A stretch of 60,291 nucleotides of DNA from Grammothele lineata (Eukaryota; Basidiomycota; Agaricomycetes; Polyporales; Polyporaceae). The position numbers and the translations under genes were made by a program. This document shows positions 47,947 through 59,327 of the stretch, one piece after another (positions within the stretch are counted from its first letter, which is position 1; each line of letters begins with the position of its first letter). The stretch is taken from assembly GCA_002150815.3 (NCBI GenBank), contig NDFF03000239.1, positions 1 to 60,291 on the forward strand. Reading direction: 5' to 3'. A model generated the notes under the pieces. It was not told the origin of the DNA, made no database searches, and saw only the letters and a list, made by a program, of their open reading frames with translations.

Positions 47947-48258
47947 ACGCGACGCACACGGACGCGACGCGAGACGCGACAAGACGCGACAAGACGCGCG
48001 CGGACGCGGCCCGGACGCAATGTGGCGTTTAGTGGCGCTCGGAGACGCGCGCGGACGCGCGGCGGGACGCAGACGGGACGCGACGGGACGCGACGGGACG
48101 CGATAAGGACGCGACGGGACGCGACACGGACGCGACACGGACGCGACAGGACGCGACAGGACGCACAGCGGGACGCGACACGGACGCGCGTGGACGCACA
48201 GCGGGACGCGACAGGACGCGACAGGACGCGTTACAGGACGCGACGAGACGCGTCGCGG
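47947..48258. repeat. Inner right minisatellite array (GACGCG units)
   Basis: About 310 bp of 9-10-bp units (GGACGCGAC and variants). They are in direct, not inverted, orientation relative to the left array. The spacer TGTGGCGTTTAGTGGCGC at about 48019 is shared. Confidence 0.85.
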
Positions 48259-48785
48259 GGGCAAGTATAGATATGACAAATGCTGAGCAGATCATTTACG
48301 GGAGCAAAAGTGTTCAGTAATATAGCTCGTAGTATACTTGAACGACAGGGTAAGAGGTGGGGATGATCAAGCCTCACGGGACAGCACACAGGGATACTAG
48401 CGAAAGGTCAGTGCATCTGCGGCCTACCTTCAATCTCATCTCAGACTGGTATCCTATCACTTCCAAACCTATTTCCCAGAGTGAGTAATAGCATACTGTG
48501 GACACAGATTATGTTTGCTTCACACCTGCTGCGCTGAGAGACAGCGAATTATTAGGTTCGTGCTCAACGAGATCAGTATCACCATTATAGGCGCTAATGC
48601 TAGCAAGCAGTCAGCATCGACCTCCAACTCATTAACAATTAATGTACCACGTATTCATGCGTAACAACAGCGTGCATTATAGCAACGTGATGCAAAATAC
48701 AAAGCAGTAGGATACATCTGGGGTAATACGTAGCACAATAGGTATGAGACGCAAGCACGACGCAGAAGAAGAGTGGGCGTCTGTG

Positions 48786-48925
48786 CCCAGGAGGGACGCG
48801 ACAGGACGCGACGGGACGCGAACGGGCGCGGAAAAGTAGTGGGCGCTTGTGTCGCGTCTCTTGTCGCGTCTCGTCGCGTCTCGTCGCGTCCCGTTGCGTC
48901 CCGTTGCGTCGAATTCCTTTTGCCC
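48786..48925. repeat. Terminal right end with inverted GACGCG / CGCGTC mini-arrays
   Basis: A short GACGCG array (48793-48830) faces a CGCGTC array (48850-48911) around a ~20-bp spacer, so the element tip can fold back on itself. The final bases give the inverted tip ending at 48925. Confidence 0.8.
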
Positions 48926-48934
48926 GTGAAGAAC
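48926..48934. repeat. Target site duplication, right copy (GTGAAGAAC)
   Basis: Partner of 40896-40904. Confidence 0.92.
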
Positions 48935-49449
48935 GGATTGCGTGTGATCGAAAAGCAATGCCCTGTAGTCTTACATGTGTAAGAGGTTCAGCCAGAGCGT
49001 GAAGAGTGACCCACCCCTGCAGCTGAAATGTATGCCAGATTATCATAGCTTATGACAAATCGATCGGTACCTCTGCAGTGGAAGACGTAGCATTTATCCC
49101 AATAATCCCGAAGCAGCATTGGGCTACGAGGTTGAGGTATCTGTTTGAGATAAATAGTACTAAGGCTCCGGTGGTCTTCGTCGACCAGAAGTACTTGACC
49201 TCCGCATCGAATGTGAGCAAGTAGTCATAGAGAATTAGCACTTTTGGGCCATACGTCAATGTGATCCCGCGGATATTTCCAAGTTGAAGTGCTCGCCTGA
49301 TGCTGCAATGATACAATAGTTCTCGAGAGTCCTGAAGAAGAGTATATGTCAGTCAACACGATATTGTGACTGACACGCTGCTCAATGAGGGCCACTTACC
49401 AGCTTTGTATTTCCGCAGCTAACGCTGTTGCGTCTGCCTGCGAGGCCAT

Positions 49450-50433
49450 GGTTGACTTAGCTGCTCAGACGTGTCATCTGGGTACCCTGGCCGCATTAAA
49501 TAGCACGAGAACTGCTGATTATGCGCCTGTGCGTACCCCGTTGATTGCTAACTTTGATATTGAAATAGATACACCACACCCTAAGCCAGAAACGCGTAGC
49601 ATCAGCGATGGACAGCGGTAGGCAATTGAGACAGAGGATGTCTTGCCGCCTCGCAATTGGCTAGTGAGATCAGAAGAGGTGCCGTACTTCTTCATACACC
49701 CACACGCATCTTCATCTTCGGATGGAGCATGTCAGAGCATTTCTGTTCGCACAGTCCGAGAAGCATGTGGCGTTATGGCATGTGATGAGTCCCTCAACCT
49801 TGTTATTCATAGCGGCATAGTAAGGTTGGATGGTTGCGAAATGGCCACCGGTAACATATGTCCATATCGTCGGCAATAAAGCATCTTTTTGAGATGATGT
49901 ACTATGAAGGTGCGTGCCTTAGGTAAGTCTTCTGAAACCTATAACGTCAACCGTCTTGGAATACTGGCAGGCGATTCACCACAATATGCGTAGCCAAACG
50001 ACTACATATGAGTACTCTACCCAGCTTCGACGTACGATGGCTTATTTTTTGGCCCGTACAGCAAAATCTGTGTGTGCATTCTCCGAGCTCAGCTCATCAT
50101 CGACATTGGAAACAGCATCAGAGATAATTCGTCGGCGTCTGGCCTGAGGCTGCCGTCGATGAGATCCGTTTTTGCCACCCATGTTGTTACTGCGCGCAAA
50201 TCGTTGATCGTCATCGCATGTAGATCTCTACACGTTAATGCGATCCCCTTGAATGAGAAAGCGTGAGCATCAGGCGACGAGCTGAGGGGAACTTCTATAC
50301 GAACATTGGTACCGCCCCGAGCCGAAGGGACGCCGGCACTCAGCTCCAGGGGTAATATAACTACAGAGTAACTTGTAATCTAAGATTCTAATATGACTGA
50401 CCGTAGTCTCCATCATGTTCGTGAATTCCCCCC
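49450..50433. other. Spacer between units 3 and 4
   Basis: 5' flank of DUF6533 copy D (TATA-like TATTTAAT near 49497 on the minus strand) followed by about 800 bp without a recognisable gene. Confidence 0.5.
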
Positions 50434-51060
50434 ATGCCGGCTGCGACCCGTCAAGGTATGCACACACCTCACTCTAGGCTCCTCACACTTACTGCGGAAG
50501 AAGTGTCTCGTATCACCGTCCGGAGGTCGGATCTCAAACGAGACACGGTGCCCGCGTGCGCTTCGACTCGGAGGGACGACGTCGACGTCGCGCAATGGAC
50601 GAACATTTTGCTGCACTCCGGCGTGAGTTTTCTTCCGAATGAGGGCGCCTTGCTCCCGGTTTTATGGGCCCTAGTTGATGAGGTAGCGGGTTGAGAAGAA
50701 CGCGATGGGTCTCCAGCCACCGGGAGTCGAGAGGCAGCAACAGGAGGCTACGTCATAGGTCATGTCGCTTACGTCACGCGTCTCGACTGTCGCGTTCACT
50801 CGGCGCTTGTCTCGTGCGTCTCCGTCAGAGTCCGTTCTCTGCTCCTCTGCACGGTCTCTTTCGTCCATCCGAAGGCTGCTCATCCATCCTGTACGCTTTC
50901 GGCAAGCCACATTCGACTTCATCGACTGTTCTTCACCTCCACTCGCCACTCGTGTCCAACTCGTATCTCTCTTTCCTCCTCCCCGGTCCCAGTCTGGATT
51001 CTTGACGCAAGTCCCGTCCCGCATCCCATGTATGCTACGCATCCGCGATGAGTAGCGTGC
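50434..51060 (+). other. Duplicated flanking block, right copy (X block plus promoter-like segment)
   Basis: Homologous to 330-950 on the other strand. The X part closes with AMDEHFAALRREFSSE and a stop at 50640-50642. The following 50740-50830 segment contains CATGTCGCTTACGTCACGCG and precedes an NT-C2 relic. X may be the remains of a third gene of the unit. I do not recognise it. Confidence 0.45.
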
Positions 51061-51319
51061 ACTAGGTATGCTTGGCTTCATTCATTGCTTACGAATACCG
51101 ATCACACTGACGTCTGTGCTAGAGAATTCCCCAAACATTCAGGCGCGCGTGGTGGATACCTGGAGCGTCCAACGTCGGTCAACGGACTGGTAGTGAACAA
51201 GAGGGGAGACGGACCGAAGTGCCGCGGAAGAGGGGCCAAACTGGCTGGAAGACGACAGTTCAGAGCTATGCTGCTCGAAACATCAACAGGTACGCTGTTA
51301 CGCCTAACATTTCGCCTTT

Positions 51320-52990
51320 CTTACCTTTGATTCCTCGCGGCAATGCACAGACTTCTACACATCTTTCCTATGCCCTTGGTCCTCTCCTCTGCTCCTTGCA
51401 CTCAGCTCGATCGTCTTGTTCATACGTACCGTCATGGTATCTACCTATCAGCTCAATCTTGGATATGGCGGATGATCAAGAATGTGCAGGCTAGCTCAAA
51501 ATTAATCGGGGCAATGAAGGGATACAGGGGGTGGTCGGATCAGGAGAAGGTGAACAAGAAGGATGCAGACACCGGGGGCAGGGTTGGGGGGAGAGGATGA
51601 CGAAGAGAACGGTATCTATAACGATAGCGTCTGGATAACCGTGGACGACAGGTACGCCGCCGACTCGTCCTAAAACCTGAGCGGTACCGACAACCCCACA
51701 CCCGTCACGCTCGACACTCAACACGATCTCCCGAGCACATGCCCACCATCAACAGTCTCTTCAAGTATGTGTAATGACGGTGCCGCTCCAGCGGAGTCGC
51801 GCAGGATGGCCTCGTGCGCGGCGTGTCAGAGCATCGATACCGAGTGGGCGCACACCGTCTGCGCTGCCATCTATACTCCAGACGGACGTTAGCCACGACA
51901 GGGGAGACCCACCAAGCTGAAGGTCGAGATCGTGCAGGTGAGCATCCCTTGCCCTCAACAGCAAATCGTGTTGCGTGAACGTCTTAGTTCGCGGGACGAA
52001 TGTTATCGGTGTGCTTCTGGCGATCCAAGGCGATCTGTCGGTAGCATTCGTCTCGTGTGCGGCGGGAGACATTCAACATGTTGGGCCGAACGAAGGCCCG
52101 AGGAGGGCCGCCTTCTCCGCTCAATATGTTCAAAAACCATTCTAACATTCATGATCCTATCAGCGCGTTGCAACCGCTGAGCCAGACGCCCCAACACACT
52201 CGCCTTATGGCCTTAGACCTCACTCCAGCCCGAATGTGCCGACACGGGTCGTGTAACGCGAAGACATCTTAGGCAGAACAATACGAATGCAGCACCGCAG
52301 GTTCGTCTGTCTCTGTGCCCTCCCGTGTCGCGCAGCTGAAGTTGAACTCGTCTCAGTGTACGGTCGAGCGAGAGCACATCAGCGGCAGAATGATTCCGAA
52401 GGCACCGTCACTCCAGAAGGGTGAGACGGAGCTCAGGATCATCTCGAACGGCGGCCCATTCAACATGCGCTTCGCGCGCGAACCCGGCCTACACGTTGGG
52501 GCGGACAAGCCCGAGCGGGACGACGCGTACCCGCCCGCCGACTGCGCTTGGAACGGTCTCCTTGACGCGCTCGTGGACTCGTAGAGGCTCCGCACTATGG
52601 AGAAACCCATCGCGGCGCTCTTCAGCCCTCTCCCGAGCGACGAGAGCGACGAGACGAGTTCCACGTACTACGCCCCGCCCCAGCCAGGGTCCCACTTCGA
52701 GCCCGACGCGCGCTCACAGCTTCCACACCCGTACGTGGTCTTGGCCTTGAACGAATCCACCAACATTCCCGACCAGACCGCAGATTCGTACTGGCAGCGC
52801 TCGGTTCACAGCAGCATTTTCGAGAAGCGTAGCCCTCTGGGTAGAGCGTGTTGGACGACGCGGGGATGGTGAGCGACGCGGGGACCTTGACGGCGAGGTG
52901 AGCCGGTGGCAGAAGACCGCGGGAGGCGACCGGGCACACCCGCTGCGTGCTCTGCGCCTGCGGGGTTCTAGGTCATCATGCCTGCCCCGC
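51320..52990 (+). pseudogene. NT-C2 relic, array unit 4
   Basis: Exon 1 remnants are readable: KNVQASSKLIGAMKGYRGWS at about 51480-51540 (cf. KNVQSGSGLLAKMKGHRAWS) and TKLKVEIVQ before a donor at 51938. Exon 2 is degraded near 52200-52300. Exon 3 is long: VEREHISGRMIPKAPSLQKG, then RFAREPGLHVGADKPERDD, then an in-frame stop at about 52582 and further shifts. No product is expected. Confidence 0.8.
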
Positions 52991-53349
52991 CTATCGCAGT
53001 GCGGGAGGGGTAGCGTGCCGTCATTGCGTGCCGCGCCTATCACATCCCTCCCGTCCTCTGTCATCACTCCTCTGCTACGTGCTCCTCTTGTTGTCGATGT
53101 GCCCGTGCTATCCCCATAATTGCGTTGCCTACCTCCCTCGCACTCGTCCTCTCTTGCTCGTCGCCCTCACACGTGTTCATGCATACGCAAAGGCCTAATT
53201 GTTTTTTACGAAATGTTCTGATACATACGAGCGTTATCCAGTGTCCTTACCAAACGGGACCCTCTCAATTAGCGAGAGTTTTACAGGAATATCATCAACG
53301 GAAAGTTGCCCCTCTCGTTCTCTTCGTACGTTATAGGCCCTACCCATCA

Positions 53350-55098
53350 CTACACCAGCTCGAGCTCCTCGCGCTCGGAAGTCGCTTCCTCAACATTCTT
53401 CCCCTCAGAGCCTCCTTGCTCCAGTGCCGTAGCCGTGTGGTCTTCCTCATCTTGGAGCCCGTCAGAGCCGTTGAAGGTCTCCGTACCGATGGACGCCCCA
53501 ATGGCGCCCACAACTCGCGCAAACACAACGGAGTCGAGATTGACGCTTGAAGATGTGTAGACGGACGCGCTATCTGCGGCTTGAAGGCGGAGTAAGAAGC
53601 GGTAGACTAGGATGGACGTCAAACTGCGCGAGATGATGGGGCAGCGTTAGGTTGTGGGTTACAAGGGAGAGTGAACGGGCCTGAGGTACAACGAGGAACG
53701 TACGGATTAGTGAGGCTCGTGACAATGCTGAGATTGTCTTCGCCCAGATTTGACGCCTAGATTGGGGGTCTAATGAATACGGTTCCAAGGAAATGGCAGG
53801 GGCTCCTACGCTCTTCCGAGAGAGTGAAAATCAGATGAAGGGCGTTGAGAACGAGGAGAGTACTTCGGAGAATACTCGTCAGACAAGCTAGTGCCATCTC
53901 ATGCAATATGTTCCCATACATGAAATATATCGACCCTGCGCAAGAGTGATAGTAAATGAGCATCCGTGTCCAAGAATCAGACTGATGGGACTCACCATCG
54001 ACCAGGAGGATATTCGAGAGCGCGTTGCCTTCAAGCAAACCCCCGATCTTTCCTTTGTGTAACTTGTACCACGTAGTTACAACGACGATTGCGTCTGAAA
54101 GCATCAGGGCTGATCTTGCCAGGATGGTTACTGCGGAACATTCTGAGTAACGCAAGCGGGACTTAATCTCATATTTGGTACTAACAGCTGTTGAATCAAC
54201 GACGAGTCAGGGCTAGAAATATTTAGCGCGAAACGTAGTGACTTACTTTCTAGCATCTGCTAAGGTCTCGACGGGACCCGCCCCCCATCCGAAGACGGGG
54301 ACATAAAATGTGCCGAAGGTATGAAGAAGGTACTATATGTCGAGTATCTCATCAACGGATTTGGAAAACACTGAGACCACTGGTATTTTAACCTACCGCA
54401 TTGGTCCCGAAAGGGACAAGCGAGAGAATCAACACCAAGGCGGCGAGGAGTCGAGAACGACTTAGTGCCAAGGTACGCATTGCAGAAAATGCTGTCCAAA
54501 AGTGTTAATGTGACAATGAGAGAACAGATCAATGTTGCGACTAACCTGCCCATGGAATGTACATCAAAACGCTCAGAGTCCATTGTGCACGCGCGAACAG
54601 GAGCGCTCTGTGGTCTCGAAATTTTGAAGGGTTCGGGGAGAGCATAGATAGTGACTTACCCCTGCCATTGAACTGTGAGCCGGAGTAACATATTCCATGA
54701 TAAACTCAAGTCGTACCTCTGCACTCAAGAATATAACGCTCGCTTGAATAGCCACGAGACAGCCTTCTGCTACGAGTACGAGATATCTAGTTGCGATGAA
54801 GAGCACCGAGGCCCCCGTGACCTTCGTGGTCCAGAAGTACTTGACCTCCGCACCGAATGTGAGCAGATAGTCATACAGCACGAATGCTGGAGACTCATAT
54901 GTAACTTAGTTGTGAAGAGACTTATCCCCAGTATGAGGTGCTTGCCTGACGCTGCGATACCGCAGTAGTTCCCGAGAAGCCTGACAACGGGTATAGCTTA
55001 GGAAACGTTTGACTCGGCCCAGAACACTGTATAGCTGAGGCGACTTACCCGCTGTTAATTTCTGCGGCCAGCGCCGCTGCGTCAATTCGCGAGGCCAT
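53350..55098 (-). CDS. DUF6533 family protein, copy E (one damaged splice donor)
   Basis: Exons from 5' to 3': 55098-55049, 54980-54946, 54886-54717, 54661-54660, 54607-54546, 54491-54397, 54332-54247, 54187-54186, 54130-53996, 53935-53920, 53862-53811, 53756-53704, 53623-53350; 343 aa if exon 11 keeps its usual 52 nt. It starts MASRIDAA. The signature is LLTFGAEVKYFW and LFIATRYLVL; the tail ends ELELV. The 2-nt exons are GG and CT; the intron 2 donor is GCAAGC. The donor of the 52-nt exon reads GAG|CGTAGG, so the GT sits one base late. Using it would shift the frame, so this copy may be turning into a pseudogene. Confidence 0.7.
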
Positions 55099-57029
55099 AC
55101 TTGAATATTCATCTAATATCTGCTCGGGGAGATTGCTGGCACTGTGTCCGCCTTAAGTAGTACCTCGTGCCAACAGTCACCAAGGGATCTGCGATGAGCT
55201 CGTGAAGACCTCGCTGACAGCTGAAAATGATGTGATTTCGAAATGAGTGGATTTAATCTGGAGCTAGGAGTATGCTCTAAGAGTGATGAGCACCGGTAGG
55301 AGATTGAGGGTATGGATGTCGTTCCGTCCCGAAATCGGCTAGCGGGGACGGAAGGCGGTGTTGCGCTTCTCCGCACATTCGCGTGCATCTGCGTCTTCTG
55401 AAGAAACATCCCCACCTAAATCCCCATCGAAGCATTTTGAGCTGATTCTCGCGGAAGAGCCATCCAAAGTTGACCCGGGGAACGTCTCATGACTACAACC
55501 CAAATCTCAACCTAACGGATGCTATTCAAAATGGAAGAAAAAGGTCCTGCACTTACGACAGTAGACTGACATCAACCATTCGCCTCACTCCCACACAGCC
55601 CGTGCTTGATATGGCTGGAGATACTTCGCAGTAGCAGAGTTGAACGCGAGAATACACTGGCTGTCTAGCTGATGGAGGGCAAGTTTGACCAACATCACCG
55701 CCGAAACCCAACACCCCGAGAGGGAATGAAGGCCGCATAAGGTCTTCTGCTCTAACGGAGGTTGACTATTGCGGAAATCACGGAGTGATGGTCGTGTTTG
55801 AAATAACACCGTAGGCTTCGGGATACTCCTCCGCCTGTGACCGAGATGAGTGATCAGCAACCACTGTATGCGGTTCAGAATGATGAGAGTCACCGCCATG
55901 CGTGGCGCGCAGTGCTCTTCGGGCTTTGTGCGCTCGCCCCACCCCCAGCGGAGCTTCAGGCTGTCCATATACAGGAAGGTGCGCTTACCAGAGCGCGTCT
56001 GATGCAAACTCTACGGAGGGTCAATGCTCCGTGCATGATGGAACGCTGCCCTCCCAGACAGTTCACGAGCCTTACTGCACGCTGCGGGTAGACGTGCCTC
56101 GCACTTTGCGCGGCGACCTGCACTGCGGACTGCACAGTGCACACAGGTTCTCATCCCTATAGCCAAGGAAATGTCAGTACGTGACAGCGAAGGGGCGTTG
56201 ATGAGCACTGGCGTACCGCGGTTGCTTGAAAATACGGGGAGGCCTGTGTGTACGAGCGAGCAGGAGATCCAAGATCTGACTTCGTCCGATTCAAAAGTCC
56301 GCGGATCGTAGGGGCGGTACCGTACTTAATGTCAGGTTTCAACAGCCATGGCTGACAGGAAAGCATTGATTACTGGGAGCCGTATCGTTTAAGGGGTGCC
56401 CTTTGGAAGTGTCTCTGGTTATGAACAGAGACAGCTTCAATCGGCGCAGGGGTCGATGTGGCTGGCGGGGCGGCCGAGAATGGCTGACATGACATTTTCG
56501 ACCGATACGGGCCGAGCGGGCCGCCTGAGTTCGGCGCCTACCGTGCAGAGGCTCCCGACGCGCCTTTCCCGTTCTTTCCTTGATCTATCCGACGCCTCTC
56601 GCATTTCTAGGCTGTTCCTGCTCGTCCCGCCCTACGTTCTATAAGCGCTCTCCATTGGCCATTATGAGCGTGGACTAAGTACGTTTACGCAGCTTCACTG
56701 CCTGTGGACGCTAGGGACACTGACGTCCGTGCCGGGGAATGTCCACAGATAACATGTCCGAGTGTATCGCACACACATGGGACAAAGCCAGAAGACAGAT
56801 ACACCTGGTGCAAGTCTGAGGTACTCAACATTGACCGACAATCTGGCGGAGAGAGAGGGAGGGTCGGGGTACCCCCAAACAGGGCTAGGCGTGTGCTGAA
56901 CGGCGACGACTCGTGAGTCGTATCGCATCTTCGAATGTGAGTCTTTTGTGGAGCTATAAGCGTACGTTCTTGTTTTCATCATCTCCAATGGTCTTTCTTC
57001 TCGGCCTCTGATTCTCTGTTGCCAAGCAG
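55099..57029. other. Spacer between units 4 and 5
   Basis: No intact gene was found. The stretch around 56715-56760 (ACACTGACGTCCGTGC) matches 51100-51125 (ACACTGACGTCTGTGC), which marks the decayed 5' flank of the next NT-C2 copy. The remainder is unassigned. Confidence 0.5.
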
Positions 57030-58600
57030 GACTCCTTGCGTGCAATCGCTTACACTTCAAGGATCTCTCCCGTCCTCTGCCCATCCCCAACCTCGCTCCT
57101 CGCACCTACCCCGATCGAATTGTTCCCGGAGGTCATCCACGTATTGATCAACTCTCGAATTCTCATTGCTCAGGACCGCTCAGTTCAGTATCGAGTTTCT
57201 CGCGACGCAGAAGGGATGCAGGACATGGTCAGCACGGGGAAAGGCGGCGCGGGAGGGGGGAGGGGGGAGATGAGGGCGAAGAAGATGCTGCTTCCAACGG
57301 GTATGTCACCTACCGCACACACGACATCCGCGACACCACAGAGAACGATGGTTCCCCCTTTGAATCGCGCCGGGACCCAAGCAATACCGAGCGCTTCACA
57401 CTCACCACGCTCCATCCCCCCCAGCGTCCACGCTCATCGTCAGCGGTCCCTTCCCTAGGTGGCCGATGGCTGCTCTGTGCCTTCCTAGCTTGTGCGGAAC
57501 GGCCCGTGGACGGTGTAGCAGGACTACACAATCATACGATTGCGCGCGATCCCAGCCATCCGAATCCTAGTCAGCCGTTGGACGCAAGACGGGAGACGGG
57601 AGACTTCGCATAGAGAACTGAGACTCATGATCGCGCAGGTGAGTATCCCTTCCCCATGGCCGCTCGCGTCGCATGGATGTGCTCGTTCGCGGCGAAATGA
57701 ATGCGCTTCTTGCCATTCGTCGATAACTTTCGTCCTGGGTGCGGCGAAGTATGTGTATCCTTGGGCGAGTGAGAGCTCGAACAGGGCGGCCGTAGTTGCT
57801 TCCTACGTTCAACTTGTTCGGACATTGTGCTGACTTGACGATTTTAATACCGCATTGCGACCGCTGCTCCAGATCTGGCAACGAATGTGCCTCGGAGCCT
57901 TCTACCTCACCCTGACAGAACGTGCCAACGCAGGTTCTCTGAAGCTGAGATTTCTCCTAGAGGCAGAGTAACACGAACACGGACCTGAAAGGTATGTCCA
58001 GTTTCAGCGCCCTCCCACGTCGCCGACCTGAAGCCGTGTCTATCTCAGCGTGCGCGCGAGCGGCAGCATCTGGACGCGAAACGCTTCCAAGACGCTGCCA
58101 CTCCGGGAAGGCGAAATCGCTTCCTAGGTCTCCGGGACTCTCGAACAACGCCCTGTTCAGCAAGTCTCTCCCACGAACGCTCGACGTGTATGTCAACGTG
58201 ACCGCGCGGACACGCCCTTCCCAACAAGCTGGCCACCTCGTGTAGGCTTCGCACGACGTAGATTTTCGTCAGGCGTTCTTCAACTGCCCCCTGAGCGAAG
58301 AGAAAGACGATACACCCTTCACAGAGTACGCTTGACACCGGCTCGAATCCGAACGCGAGCTCGGCCCGCGCATGTACGGGTGGCTTTCGATGGATACCAA
58401 TGTGAGTGCGGCGAGGGAGCACCCGGGGGCCAGCACGCTGAACCAATTGGAGATACAGAACGACGCAGCGGGCATGGTTGTGTGCTGATGTTGGCGGCGG
58501 GAGCCGATCGGGCATGTCCGCGCTACGCTCCGGCCACGGAGGACTCCGTGCGGTGGCGGCGACGCTGACCCCGCCTGTCCCGGTACGGAACGGGTAATGC
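57030..58600 (+). pseudogene. NT-C2 relic, array unit 5
   Basis: ELRLMIAQ before a donor at 57640 matches the exon 1 end of the intact gene. An exon 2-like piece, LGAFYLTLTERANAGSLKLR, runs at about 57890-57950 and meets a stop soon after. Exon 3-like fragments follow from 58048 with several shifts, ending near VRNG-stop at about 58596. Not functional. Confidence 0.75.
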
Positions 58601-59327
58601 CGTCCACTGCCTTTCGTCGTGCGTTGCTCTCGACGTGCTCGAGTCTGTCTCCTCTCTGTATCCCAACCCACGGACCCGCGTTCCACCCCCGTTCCCTCGC
58701 TCGGCTCTCAACCCCTCGCCCATACAGCCGTTCTTCGGTAGATACAGTATGCAACTGCTCCCGCCTTCGCTTCCATGGCTCAGACGTCCTTCTAGTCTCA
58801 CGTCTCTCATCCTTCCTGGCGCACTACCGCACTCTACACCCCACGTCTCTGCGCTGTATACGCCAACATGTACCCTCACTCTTACCTGTGCGATAATGTA
58901 TATGCTCTTAAGTCGTGCATGCGCCGGGTCATCGCTCGCACCCGTCTCGTCCCCGGCCATCAGTCTAATATCTCTCTGTGCCCGTCCGTCTTCCGTTTTC
59001 GGAGCTCGGCGCGCTGCTACAGGGCATCGCCACGCTCTATATGCACGAGGGACATTGGAGAACGGGACGATACTCTTATTTCTCCGAGAAAACGCATTCA
59101 TGAATATGGGGCTGAGAATCAGACCGCAGAGGTACCCCCAGATACAGTAAAAATGGATACAGACGAACACTCAATCGTTATTCATAGGATGCTTTGATAC
59201 ATACGTGCATTCTCCAGTGTCCTCTTCAATGGAAGCCTTGACGTCGATAGGAGGAGGCGAATCAAAATTCCGGAAACAAGATGCTTCACTGTCTGCCCTC
59301 TTCGTACACTCCATGCCCAACCTGCCA

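Larger units (their letters stand above)
40905..48925 (-). mobile_element. 8,021-bp Mutator-like (MULE) DNA transposon with GCM1-DDE-USP-PHD protein
   Basis: The element is bounded by a perfect 9-bp target duplication. The tips match in 16 of 20 positions as inverted repeats: GGGCACAGGTATTTCGACGC at the left, GGGCAAAAGGAATTCGACGC reading inward from the right. GACGCG-rich minisatellites lie at both ends. Nine-bp duplications and DDE enzymes with GCM1/WRKY zinc fingers are hallmarks of the MULE superfamily. MULEs with minisatellite ends have been grouped as Rehavkus-like; whether this one belongs there is inference. It carries one long gene on the minus strand that looks intact, so it may be autonomous. 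A second copy starts at 59619. Confidence 0.85.
39679..49449 (-). pseudogene. DUF6533 copy D, split by a transposon in exon 5
   Basis: Exons from 5' to 3': 49449-49400, 49331-49297, 49240-49071, 49016-49015, 48962-48935 plus 40904-40871 (exon 5, interrupted), 40812-40718, 40653-40568, 40515-40514, 40458-40324, 40261-40246, 40188-40137, 40081-40032, 39955-39679. Without the element and one copy of its target duplication, exon 5 is exactly 62 nt, as in every paralogue, and the gene would be open for 343 aa. The transposon is the only lesion seen, so the insertion is recent. The signature LLTFDAEVKYFW and the tail ending LREVA are intact. The 2-nt exons are GG and CC; the intron 2 donor is GCGAGC. 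Confidence 0.88.

Noticed and set aside
47947..48258. Tandem repeat considered as a CRISPR array
   Set aside because: Units are 9-10 bp, contiguous and degenerate with no spacers, and the host is a eukaryote.
40905..48925. Classification as a KDZ (Kyakuja-Dileera-Zisupton) element, common in basidiomycetes
   Set aside because: The 9-bp target duplication, GCM1-type finger and T.N..E motif fit MULE transposases better; no CxC-type cysteine cluster was seen.
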